This document shows, in pieces, positions 57,101-64,000 of a stretch of DNA of 64,000 bases (positions within the stretch are counted from its first letter, which is position 1; each line of letters starts with the position of its first letter). Position numbers and translations under genes: made by a program. Source of the DNA: Anolis sagrei (Eukaryota > Chordata > Lepidosauria > Squamata > Anolidae); assembly GCF_037176765.1 (NCBI RefSeq), contig NC_090024.1, forward strand, positions 105,097,557 to 105,161,556, read 5' to 3'. The notes under the pieces were generated by a model. It was not told the DNA's origin. It worked only from the letters and a program-made list of their open reading frames with translations, and did no database searches.

Positions 57101-60100
57101 GAGGTGTAACAGAGCATCTCCACTTAAAGTACCAACGGCTAATGCCACAAGAAAACTTAAAAGGAACTTGAAAAAGACACGATTCATAAGAGGCACCAAT
57201 ATTACACCCAGTAATGAAAGAACACTGATGATGGAAATGGCTATAAATCCTCCAATCCAAGCTGAAAAAGAGACAAAACATTCTAGCAATCACCTCAAAC
57301 AGACATTGAATAAAAGAGTTCTTAGTGCCACATAGGTTCTGAAAAAGCTGGTAAATTTCTGAGCAGCACAGAAACATCTTGGTATGTTTTTGCTTTGTCA
57401 AACATTCAACATAAACTTGTTAACTAAGAAGACTGAATAATCAGCATTTTGAGCACTAGTTTAAACTCCTTGCCCTCTACAACACAACCACAAAAAACAT
57501 ATTTAGAAGTAAAATCCAAAAATAATATTTTGCTCAATGCTTTTAGTACCTACTATTAAAAATGAGGTGCTAATAAAGAAATTGTGACATCGCCAGGAAA
57601 CCTACCTACTTGCAATGAGAATGTTTTTGGAGGATTTTCTGCCTTTTCACTTGTTGCGTGAATTAAACAATATCTGCCATCAATCTGATTAACAATAGCT
57701 GGACAAAGGTAACTGAAGTCTGTGGTTGTCAACAAAACTTGTGTATTTATTCCATGAGAAAGCATGAGCTTAGATGCATTGAAGCACTGCAAAAGAGGGG
57801 TAAAATTCAGGAAAGCAAAAACATTAGGAGATCTTATTTGAAATTGTAAATACTCTCAAGTAAGTGATAAGCTTAAAGTGTCCTGTTTTAAGAAAAGAAA
57901 CAAAACATGCTATACCTGTGTTAATTACATGGAAAGAACCTCTTTGAAGACTGAGTAAATACAATAAGGCGTACCCTGGGCAAAGCTTCTTGTAAACTGC
58001 TAATCTTTATAACCCCAAAGTATTGCTTTACAGCATTTTATGCAACACTTTTGACAAAATAAAAAATAAAATAAATATAAGAGAAAACAAAAAATGTGCT
58101 GACCATATATAAAATTTCCTAGTACTAACTTGAGCAGCTGAAAGTTGAAACTGCATATCAAAAACACTACAGTTAAGAAGTAAATAAAGTAAAAAGAGAT
58201 AGTTCTTTTTAAAGTTCTTGCTTGATTGTTGTAAACTGCCATGAGTCGCCTTAGGGCTGAGAATAGTGGTATACAAATGAAGTAAATAAATAAATAAAAG
58301 AGTTTGTTCCAGAAGATCTTTGGGTTGACGGAATTTAAAATACAAACAAATAAGAAAATATTATTACAACCAATATGACAATATGATAGATTTGGTCAGT
58401 CAACACTCACTTTAGGCATCTGTAGGCTTTTTAAAACCCTCTGACTCCTGGGATATTCAACTTAATATGCAAGTTTGAGACTGAAATACTGCGCCATTAC
58501 TAATGTTAATGAATTCTTGAAATAATAAGACAGAAGTAATTGATTCCAGTATAGCAACCCAAATGCTCTGAGCTAAACCCTTCTAGGTCTGCCAGTTTAT
58601 GCTTTATGCCACACAGAATAGTACTGCGTAAGTAGGTAGTTTTTAAAAACATTATATCCTATGAAATTCCTATTTTCAGCTTCAATAGGTAAGTTGAAAC
58701 TAGCAAATAAATATATTAAAAAGTGTTATCTTCTCTTGGAGAAAATGAGCAATTGTTCAATGGAAATTTTGATATCTTGACTGCAGTGACAGAAATGACA
58801 CCATGCAGATATAGACTGTACCTACAGGGATGTAAAAATAACAGTATTTACAGAAATCTGACAAAATGATTTACAAGGGTTGAACTTATTCATAACTGAC
58901 TATGAAAATGCTGGTGCAACAGTTTGCTGGAAATGAGAGAGAAGAAATTCAGTTACATGGCCAGTTAACAGAACAGGGCTTCCAGTTTTCTCATTTTTAA
59001 CTTTGTAGAATATCAGATCCTTTCATACTCTCACTTAATCCAGAGTTGACTTCTGTCCCCTGATTTATTAACAAAGAACACTCAGATTTATTTATTCTCT
59101 TGAGATGACCAAGCAACAGACTGGAGTTCTGAATTGTTGTCTGATTTTAGCCAATACAATACATGGCCTATTATGTCACTTCTAACATCTATGCCTTAAA
59201 ATGTTATATTTTCCATATTACCTGCCCAATTTTCAAATTTTAAGATGCATATAAATAGCAACAAAAGCCAGCTTTGGAGTCAAACAAATTGGATTCAGGA
59301 AATTCAAATTTTAATCCAGGTTTTCAGAGAGATAAGGTTAGGTAAACAAAATTACATTATTCTAAGAAATCTGCAGTCCCTAAAATTGGTTTTTAAATTG
59401 GCCTTTACACTTTTGAAAGGAATGTTTAAATCTATTTTACTGCACATAACTTTGAAAGCTCCAATGTGAAGAAAAGCAGTAAAAAACCAGTAAAAACTGT
59501 ACCTCCCCCCTGTAAGAACCATGTATCAAAATATACAGAGAAAGCAAATGGGAAGTACTGTGAAAAAGAAAATCACGGCTATGGACTAATTTAGGAATCA
59601 TGCTTTGCTGTCACTTTTTATGTCACATTGCTTATTGGGTACTAAGCAGCCTCCACAGTGGCCCATCCTCTCTCTCCACAATGTTTACCCCCAAAAAGTC
59701 ATTTCACCCAAGATCTCTTTATAGGGTTGTAAAATGTTGTTGTCAGGGACCTTCCCTTTTTGAAATTGGGGGTGTGGGGGGGGGGGAATGGCAGCAAAGG
59801 CAACCAGAATTCATGTTAATCACTTCTATTTGCCCTAAACATGGGCTATGACAATAAACTATAGCCTTCTGGAGCTCCAGAGAAGGCAACAATGTGATCC
59901 TGTGAGTCTGAGCACGCTTACCCAAGCATATGGAAATAAAGGGGAGTGCGTGTGCATTATTAACACCCAACTACAGGGTGAGGCAGCATAACTTCCTTTT
60001 TTAAAATGTGCGCCATTCAGTCGGTTGAAGACGTAGTGGAGTGCTAGTGGTCTTGTTCGAGAGGTGGGAGTATAAAGTTTTGTCCTGACACAGTTCAGTC

Positions 60101-61444
60101 GCCATCATGCGTTGGAACAGTGAGGAGTGTGCTTTTGCCATTGAGGCCTACTTTTTGAGCGGATTTGGAGTGGCCAGCCCGCTTTCCAGATTTGGCCCCT
60201 TGTGATTTTTTTCCATGGGGTTTTTTGAAATCCTGTGTTTTTGTGAACCGTCCAAGGACCCTACAAGATTTGAAGATCAAAATCCAGGAAGAAATTGCCA
60301 ACATAACGCCTGCTATGCTGGCAAGAGTCATGACAAATGCCAGAAATCGATTTACTCAGTGTATGGAGAATGGGGGACGTCACCTACCTAATTTGATCTT
60401 CAAAACTACATAAAACAAAACTTTAGGTATGCGCCTACATTATAAAAATAAAAATTTCTGATTCATACAATGGATTATATTAAGTTTTGAAAAAAGGAAG
60501 TTATGCTGCTTCACCCTGTATAATACCCAATACCTACCGAAGTGGGAAATCCAGGCTTCTGAGTTATAAATTGCATAAATTTAGAGACAAAAAGAATTCC
60601 AGCACAAAACTCCAGGAACAACTCTGTCTGAAAAACATCTTTGTTGACCTTTGCATGCATTTCTATAATAGCAGAAAGCACATTCATAAAACCCAGCAAA
60701 AGACATTGAGACCAGCAGCGGATAACTTGTCAAGGATAATGACTTCTAAGTAAGTACCTCTTGTGTAACTGGTTTTCTTATTTTAGAATACATATAACTT
60801 CCTCTTTCTGATTCCTTCACGAGAGTGAGCGATTCATTTGTTTTTCCATGTAACAGTACGCTCATGTTGTTGCTTTCTATGCTGGGGTTGGGGCTGGCAA
60901 AGCTTGTATGTGTAGATTTTAATTCTGCAGCCTCCGAATGCTCTACCAGAGGGCCGCCCTCTGTTCCCAAGGTGTAGGTGGATGCAGTCATAGCAACCGT
61001 GGTGCTCTTCGTGTGCACAGGACCTGGCTGATGCTCCGTATGCTCTGTATGCTCTCTTGCATGATTATTATGGACCTCTTTATTTCCATTGCCAGATTCA
61101 TCACTAGGGCAAACGGCTTTCTCAGAGTTTGTCGTGGGAGCAACATGATTATGACGGTGGTGATGGTGTTCATGATCTAGGGAGATTCTTTTCATCTTCT
61201 CAATGCCCATATTTCGTAACAGTTTTCTAAACCCGTCAATAGTTAATGTATTGTTCTCCCCATAACGAGAGAAGAGTTCCAGAAGGTGACATCTCTGCAT
61301 GTACTTGGCCAAATCAACATTGATCCCAGCTGCCATCTCGGGAATGAATTTCTCTGCTGTTTGTGAAATAGTGGCTGGCTCCAAGCCATGGCTGCCAGCT
61401 CCACGAAGCAAGAGAAGAAAAATTATATGAAGCTTGTTTGCCAT
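42961..61444 (-). CDS. SLC39A6: SLC39A6 (ZIP6/LIV-1 zinc transporter), complete coding region
   Basis: ZIP6 is an LZT-subfamily ZIP importer of zinc at the plasma membrane, known to pair with ZIP10 and to act in epithelial-mesenchymal transition. Coding exons in order: 61444-60758, 57786-57606, 57261-57092, 55585-55373, 52975-52879, 47898-47521, 45363-45283, 44777-44587 and 43113-42961. They total 2151 bp, 716 aa (human 755). Layout: signal peptide and His-containing ectodomain (1-289, with the CPAI motif of the LZT group), TM1-TM2 (about 290-346), TM3 (about 385-405), a His-rich cytosolic loop (about 450-550), TM4 with HNFSDG (567-572), TM5 with HELPHE (596-601), then TM6-TM8. Both metal-binding motifs are intact. 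The start is the ATG at 61444 (MANKL, cf. human MARKL). An acceptor at 61454-61455 shows that the 5' UTR continues in an upstream exon. Confidence 0.97.
43381..43835. mobile_element. Tc1/mariner (pogo/Tigger-like) non-autonomous element
   Basis: Ends cgggcagcccccaagttta and ...cgtaacttggggactgcctg, with TA on both sides (43379-43380 and 43836-43837). Contains a G homopolymer of about 20 at 43621 and a (TATC)n repeat at about 43706-43731. Confidence 0.75.
43621..43641. repeat. Poly-G run
   Basis: About 20 consecutive G after a C, in a SLC39A6 intron; a potential G-quadruplex and an error-prone site in sequencing. Confidence 0.8.
44317..44558. mobile_element. Inverted-dimer repeat with hammerhead-like cores, copy C
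   Basis: Minus-oriented arm 44317-44415 and plus-oriented arm about 44428-44558, flanked by acaatttcaacact and acaatgtcaacact (44303-44316 and 44559-44572). Cores at 44371-44405 (minus) and 44438-44472 (plus). It sits in SLC39A6 intron 8, with the flanking duplication ending about 14 bp past the exon 8 border. Confidence 0.82.
44587..44777 (-). CDS. SLC39A6: SLC39A6 exon 8 (TM6-TM7)
   Basis: 191 bp. Encodes [40 protein letters not shown] and [19 protein letters not shown]|gtaagt. An inverted-dimer repeat has inserted about 14 bp into the following intron. Confidence 0.96.
45283..45363 (-). CDS. SLC39A6: SLC39A6 exon 7 (HELPHE motif)
   Basis: 81 bp. Encodes [20 protein letters not shown] and ELPHEL, the core metal-binding motif of TM5. 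Acceptor tcctccaag, donor gtaagg. Confidence 0.96.
45364..46836 (-). other. SLC39A6: SLC39A6 intron, no feature seen
   Basis: AT-rich; an open frame at 45667-46086 on the plus strand has no recognised similarity and no visible exon borders. Confidence 0.4.
46837..46987. mobile_element. Palindromic MITE
   Basis: gggcccttccaaacaggccc ... and its complement ending ...ctggaagggccc; flanked by TAT on both sides (46834-46836 and 46988-46990). Confidence 0.7.
47521..47898 (-). CDS. SLC39A6: SLC39A6 exon 6 (His-rich loop, TM4)
   Basis: 378 bp. Encodes [34 protein letters not shown], a run dominated by histidines (about 20 His within 35 residues) that is the proposed cytosolic zinc-binding loop, then [20 protein letters not shown] and [13 protein letters not shown]. 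Donor gttagt is weaker than the others. Confidence 0.95.
48899..49030. mobile_element. hAT-type MITE, copy 3
   Basis: cagtggttctcaacctgtgg ... cacagattgagaacgacag, flanked by gcttaaag and gcttatgg (8 bp, two mismatches). Confidence 0.8.
49091..49390 (-). mobile_element. Helitron, short copy (300 bp), first of a tandem pair
   Basis: Plus-strand borders A|CTAG ... GA|T, i.e. TC...CTAG on the minus strand; outer ends identical in type to 49393-49908. Contains (TGTGTATA)n from about 49125 to 49200. Confidence 0.8.
49393..49908 (-). mobile_element. Helitron, second of the tandem pair (516 bp)
   Basis: Starts (plus strand) A|CTAGCTGTCCCCTGCCACGC and ends tttatttatataGA|T. Contains the hairpin ccacgcattgctgtgg and internal repeats around gtaggtgaactacaaatctc. 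Separated from the first copy by only TA. Confidence 0.83.
49909..51059 (-). other. SLC39A6: SLC39A6 intron, no feature seen
   Basis: AT-rich sequence without recognised elements. Confidence 0.4.
51060..51158 (+). mobile_element. LINE 3' tail with (AAT)n(ATT)n
   Basis: ttctataacctgcctcgagtcataagtagagctgggtaagaaat is a LINE-type 3' end, followed by about 10 AAT and then about 8 ATT units, which form a perfect inverted repeat. Confidence 0.6.
51304..51622. mobile_element. Tigger-like (pogo) fragment
   Basis: cagttgaccttccacacttgcagacttgac...aatctctagag...; the pattern (sunlit-type TIR with ccacattt...) is shared with 61595-61832. Ends poorly defined. Confidence 0.5.
52175..52304 (+). mobile_element. 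BovB 3' end, 130 bp, with target duplication
   Basis: ggcatccttgaagtaactgg ... gaatgagtgaacaacaac, flanked by atgcctct on both sides (52167-52174 and 52305-52312). Confidence 0.88.
52317..52451. mobile_element. hAT-type MITE, copy 4, inserted at the BovB duplication
   Basis: cagtggttctcaacctgtgg ... ggttggaaatcactg, flanked by an exact 8-bp duplication ctctaaac (52309-52316 and 52452-52459). Its left duplication overlaps the right target duplication of the BovB fragment. Confidence 0.9.
52879..52975 (-). CDS. SLC39A6: SLC39A6 exon 5 (acidic linker)
   Basis: 97 bp after acceptor tttttgctgccag. Encodes [20 protein letters not shown] and KMDIDD, matching human [20 protein letters not shown]. 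Donor gtaagt. Confidence 0.95.
53075..54195 (+). mobile_element. L2-like LINE, 5'-truncated
   Basis: The plus strand encodes [12 protein letters not shown], then after frame changes [38 protein letters not shown] and [10 protein letters not shown], typical of the L2 RT C-terminus. 3' end gggagagcgggttgggtataaataaaatta followed by (TTA)n at about 54155-54195. Confidence 0.88.
54196..55372 (-). other. SLC39A6: SLC39A6 intron, no feature seen
   Basis: AT-rich; no element recognised. Confidence 0.4.
55373..55585 (-). CDS. SLC39A6: SLC39A6 exon 4 (TM3)
   Basis: 71 codons. A His-rich start ([12 protein letters not shown]), a variable linker, then [20 protein letters not shown] and [14 protein letters not shown]|gtacga. 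Confidence 0.95.
56270..56400. mobile_element. Small palindromic MITE, degraded
   Basis: ccctacaacctgtggcccttcaagtatttgggcctccaactcccagaagccc against ...tttctgggagctgaagtccaaaaccc. Related to the element at 14467 by the ctccaactcccag motif. Confidence 0.5.
56535..56899. mobile_element. hAT (Charlie-like) non-autonomous element, whole
   Basis: Ends caggggtcctcaaacaaagg and ...gtttgaggacccctg, with an exact 8-bp duplication atctaagg (56527-56534 and 56900-56907). Contains (CAA)n at 56640-56656. Confidence 0.88.
57092..57261 (-). CDS. SLC39A6: SLC39A6 exon 3 (TM1-TM2)
   Basis: 170 bp. Encodes [19 protein letters not shown] and [20 protein letters not shown], then ALLHLLPH|gtaagt. Two hydrophobic segments, almost identical to human. 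Confidence 0.96.
57606..57786 (-). CDS. SLC39A6: SLC39A6 exon 2
   Basis: 181 bp after acceptor cttttgcag. Encodes [32 protein letters not shown] (the Cys-containing CPAI motif of the LZT subfamily) and [11 protein letters not shown]. Confidence 0.95.
57787..58214 (-). other. SLC39A6: SLC39A6 intron, no feature seen
   Basis: AT-rich; nothing recognised. Confidence 0.35.
58215..58300 (+). mobile_element. L2-like LINE 3' tail
   Basis: catgagtcgccttagggctgagaatagtggtatacaaatgaag followed by (taaa)n. Confidence 0.65.
58301..59973 (-). other. SLC39A6: SLC39A6 intron, no feature seen
   Basis: AT-rich sequence with a G run at about 59768-59786; no element or exon recognised. Confidence 0.35.
59974..60518 (+). 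mobile_element. Mariner-like DNA transposon, internally deleted
   Basis: Terminal inverted repeats of about 34 bp, 32 identical (cagggtgaggcagcataact... and its complement), between TA dinucleotides (59972-59973 and 60519-60520). A start at 60107 encodes [16 protein letters not shown], a transposase N-terminus with an HTH-type start. 60165-60413 encodes the end in another frame: [15 protein letters not shown] (last catalytic Asp region), [20 protein letters not shown] and [14 protein letters not shown]. About two thirds of the transposase is missing. Confidence 0.9.
60758..61444 (-). CDS. SLC39A6: SLC39A6 coding exon 1 (signal peptide, ectodomain)
   Basis: 229 codons from ATG at 61444 to donor GAG|gtactt. 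Hydrophobic start ([18 protein letters not shown]), then [30 protein letters not shown] and [10 protein letters not shown]. These match human ZIP6 including the FRKLL...IGIDKIKRI block. The His repeat that follows is one short cluster, whereas human has a long run of HSDHEH units. The rest of the ectodomain is poorly conserved, with [11 protein letters not shown] near the end. Confidence 0.95.
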
Positions 61445-61453
61445 GGTCAAGTC
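61445..61453 (-). other. SLC39A6: SLC39A6 5' UTR piece with upstream acceptor
   Basis: Only nine bases separate the ATG from a strong acceptor (pyrimidine tract, then ctctacag ending at 61454). A separate non-coding first exon is therefore expected further right. No CpG-rich promoter is seen up to 64000. Confidence 0.65.
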
Positions 61454-61594
61454 CTGTAGAGAGGGAAGGAAGGAAGCAATCGTGAAAATTCTCAGGTTTC
61501 CTGCTCTGTAATTGATTCAGTACCCATACATGTAATATTCTGCAGAAAATCACTGCAATTACAAATGTTCTATTGTACAATTCAAAATGACATC

Positions 61595-61832
61595 AGTCAG
61601 CCCTCCACATTTGCTGGAGGTTAAGGGTGCAGGACCACCACAAGGCCGAAAAACTGTGAGTCACCCCCCCTCCCCAAGCACTTGAAAGATCTAGGTCGTC
61701 CGGTACAACACTATGGTCAACTTCTGGTGGATGTTTACAGGGTCAAGCTGGAGGACCTAGACATTCCTAGGGAGGACGTATTAATCAAATCTGCAAAGTT
61801 AAACTCACAAATCAGGGGGCTGGCTGTATTAT
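61595..61832. mobile_element. Tigger-like (pogo) MITE
   Basis: cagtcagccctccacatttgctgg ... ctcacaaatcagggggctggctg; resembles pogo/Tigger ends, and flanking TA is not clean. Lies just upstream of the SLC39A6 coding start, in the 5' UTR intron. Confidence 0.6.
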
Positions 61833-62327
61833 ATAACTCTCAGTAAAATCCTATCAAGGATTTCAGCCAGTCAGCCATACTCTCTATCATTCATTCAATC
61901 CCCACAATCTATTTTCCCATACACTCTAAATGTCACAATTATATATGCCCTGAATGTGTTCATTTTTCGCAGAGATGTTTTGTGTTTCTTCTCCCTTTAT
62001 TACCCCCCGCCATGATTTTTTTTTTGGGGGGGGAGGGGGGATAGTTCTGCAAACCTTGGGATCCCCAAGCCTTCCAATACTTTTTTTATTTTAGAAGGAT
62101 AGTACTGGCTTGGATACACTGGGATCAACACTCAGAAAAATGGGTTTAGTAATATCAGTGAATGAAAGGATAACACAGTGGCAAAATTACTTTTAACATC
62201 AATTCTGCCTCACAACTGCATACAGATCTATCCTGACAGCACAAAGACTACTTCAGCATTCTTTTAAGATAAGACAAACAATAACAGAAGATCAGGTTCA
62301 ATATAAGTATTCATAATTATCACCCAG

Positions 62328-62482
62328 AGCCCTTCCACACAGCCATATAACCCAGAATATCATGGCAGAAAATCCCACAATATCTGCTTTGAACTGGGTT
62401 ATCTAAGTCTACACTGCCATATATCACAGTTCAAAGCAGACAACATGGAATTTTATTCAGCTGTGTGGAAGGAGTCCCGGTC
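62328..62482. mobile_element. Palindromic MITE
   Basis: gagcccttccacacagccatataaccc ... cagctgtgtggaaggagtccc; same broad group as 18839 and 24515. Confidence 0.65.
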
Positions 62483-63545
62483 TCATTAATTGTCTTTGTA
62501 CCCAACCAAAAAATTTAGGTGACTGAGAAAAAAAATTACTATTTTAAAACAGTAACGTTGCCCCATCCCACACAATCAATTATCAAGGCAGCATCAAAAT
62601 AATATATTAGCAAATTTCCATCTCAAATGCTTGTTTGAACAGGTCCGGTTTCTTACCAGCATTTCTAAACCTTTACAAGACTTGGCTCCGTCTCACAGTA
62701 CGAACACTTTTGTTCCATCTGTTCTCTCACCAACGTGACCTTATGGGAAGATGAAGCAGAGTTTCATCCATACACTTTAATGTCTGGGAGGAGGTGCATA
62801 CAGAAGGTGGCACAAGAAAAGCTACTAAGTCTTGAAGGCTACAGGCCAGTAAGAAGTTTACAGGTAATTGCCACCAGCAATAAAACAGTAATAAAAGAGC
62901 ATTTTATATTGGAAGGAATAATGTCATCATTTAAAGTCATGTCTAGACCAGTACTGAAGAATTATTGCAGTTTATAGAATTTATAGCATTTTAATAGGTG
63001 CTGAGATCACACATAGAAAACATTATCTTCTTAGTGAGTCCAGATCTTTCAAATCACAAACTAAATAATTTTCTTTCAAAGCATAGATCTATATTCAGTG
63101 ACTAGTATCAGTTGACCCAGTAATAGTTAAATATGTAGAATCTGGTTTTTTTTTAAAAAGTTTCTTGCAGACCATTTCAAATAGTTTGTCCTGTGTTTAG
63201 AAGCTTCTCTCCTCGCCCTTAAGTTTGTTCTCTCCTTGATGTTCCATATTTGTTCAAATGAAACCTGTACATGACTTTTAAAAGATTTAAAGAATTCAAG
63301 TGAAGAAGTTGCTAGATGTAAAATAAAATTCCTGGATCTTGACACTCCGTTAGTTAGAACAAGATGTGCTTTGTTACTCATTGGCATGTATTATGTTGAG
63401 GAAATTCATTTTTGAGACTTTCAACTTATCTTTGATTGCACTATGTAACAAAATTGGAAAACATTTCTGTTCCTGGTTTGAAGTGTTATTTTCTGTTTAC
63501 TTGTGTGGAACAATTCAAGTCATAATACAGGCCATTGTCATTGGA
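62483..63545. other. Upstream of SLC39A6 coding start, nothing firm
   Basis: AT-rich. A minus-strand donor-like aatgctg|gtaaga near 62658 could close a non-coding exon, but support is thin. No CpG island and no ELP2-like exon seen. Confidence 0.35.
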
Positions 63546-63549
63546 GTCG

Positions 63550-63753
63550 TCAGAAAACACGATGAAACATCCATGTCTTTAATTCCTTACGGAATGTGGC
63601 TAGGGAGGGTGCCAGCCTAATCTCTCTGGGGAGGGAGTTCCAGAGATGGGGGGCCACCATTGAGAATGCCCTCTCTCTCGTCCCCACCAACCGTGCCTGA
63701 GATGGGGGCAGGAGCAAGAGAAGGGCATCCCCGGAAGATCTTAAGGACCACAT
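63550..63753 (-). mobile_element. LINE RT C-terminal fragment (L2/CR1-like)
   Basis: The minus strand encodes GTRERAFSMVAPHLWNSLPR and EIRLAPSLATFRKELKTWMF, the conserved LINE C-terminal motif (WNSLP...F...LKTWLF). Confidence 0.8.
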
Positions 63754-63762
63754 GGACTCCTA

Positions 63763-64000
63763 AGGTTGCTGTGAGTTTTCTGGGCTATATGACCATATTC
63801 CAGAACTATTATCTCCTGACGTTTCGCCCACATTTATGGCAGACATCTTCAGAGATTGAGAAGTCTGTTGGAAACTAGGCAAGTGGGGTTTATATATCTG
63901 TGGAACATCCAGGATGGAAGAAAGAATTCTTGTCTGCTTGACGCAAGTGTGAATGTTGCAAATGGCCACCTTGATTAGCATTTAATGGCCTTGCAGCTTC
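63763..64000 (-). mobile_element. Penelope-like repeat, single arm, cut by window edge, copy D
   Basis: Minus-strand arm related to copies A-C but with a longer body beyond the core (reaching tatataaaccccacttgcct at about 63885). Core at 63818-63852 with CTGAAGA ... GAAAC GTC. The outer end (ctgtgagttttctgggctata) differs from A-C, so it is an older or different subfamily. Confidence 0.65.

Noticed and set aside
60938-61180. Plus-strand frame opposite SLC39A6 exon 1
   Set aside because: Antisense shadow of a long coding exon.
62020-62045. G-rich run as a regulatory G-quadruplex of the SLC39A6 promoter
   Set aside because: A T-then-G homopolymer with no CpG island or start-site context around it.
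62735-62977. Possible first exon of ELP2 to the right of SLC39A6
   Set aside because: The translation shows none of the WD-repeat start of ELP2 and there is no CpG-rich promoter.
1-64000. Endogenous retroviruses or LTR elements
   Set aside because: No paired long terminal repeats and no gag, protease, integrase or envelope-like frames were recognised; reverse-transcriptase pieces all fit LINE clades.

Overview
The window is a stretch of vertebrate nuclear DNA, AT-rich, intron-rich and packed with mobile elements. The repeats point to a squamate reptile, most likely an iguanian lizard of the Anolis type: tRNA-derived SINEs that end like BovB (Sauria SINEs), BovB, CR1 and L2-like LINEs, a Vingi/Ingi-like LINE, Helitrons, hAT and Tc1/mariner elements, and a Penelope-like repeat. 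Protein assignments come from comparing translated exons with remembered human sequences; no database search was run.

Three host genes are present. (1) CTNNAL1 (alpha-catulin), plus strand, 1760-26618: 17 coding exons ending in a stop codon; the first exons lie to the left of the window. (2) ABITRAM (Simiate/FAM206A), minus strand, 29623-37848: six coding exons, 177 aa, complete, with a CpG-rich promoter at about 37.85-38.06 kb. It converges on CTNNAL1, as in human. (3) SLC39A6 (ZIP6/LIV-1 zinc importer), minus strand, 42961-61444: nine coding exons, 716 aa, complete. Its 5' UTR continues through an intron, and the promoter is probably beyond the right edge. All exons have AG/GT borders and join in frame.

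Gene order is the main large-scale point. In human, ABITRAM is head-to-head with ELP1 (9q31) and SLC39A6 is head-to-head with ELP2 (18q12). Here the region upstream of ABITRAM leads, across a Helitron and a polypyrimidine tract, straight to the 3' end of SLC39A6, and no ELP1 exon is seen.

The mobile DNA is layered. A CR1 3' tail forms the branch-point region of a CTNNAL1 acceptor. A LINE sits in a MITE that sits in a CR1 (30.9-32.3 kb). Two Helitrons lie head to tail, 2 bp apart (49.1-49.9 kb). A BovB copy carries an inverted copy of its own 3' end and a nested (ATT)n tail. A near-perfect foldback MITE lies at 14.5 kb. A mariner-like element with almost identical inverted ends lies at 60 kb.

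The most unusual element is a repeat of about 185-240 bp found at 15.4, 35.7 and 44.3 kb. Each copy is a head-to-head inverted dimer with its own 11-14 bp target duplication. Its arms contain a hammerhead-ribozyme-like core (CTGAGGA, stem II, GAAAC, GTC). A fourth, single-arm relative is cut by the right edge.
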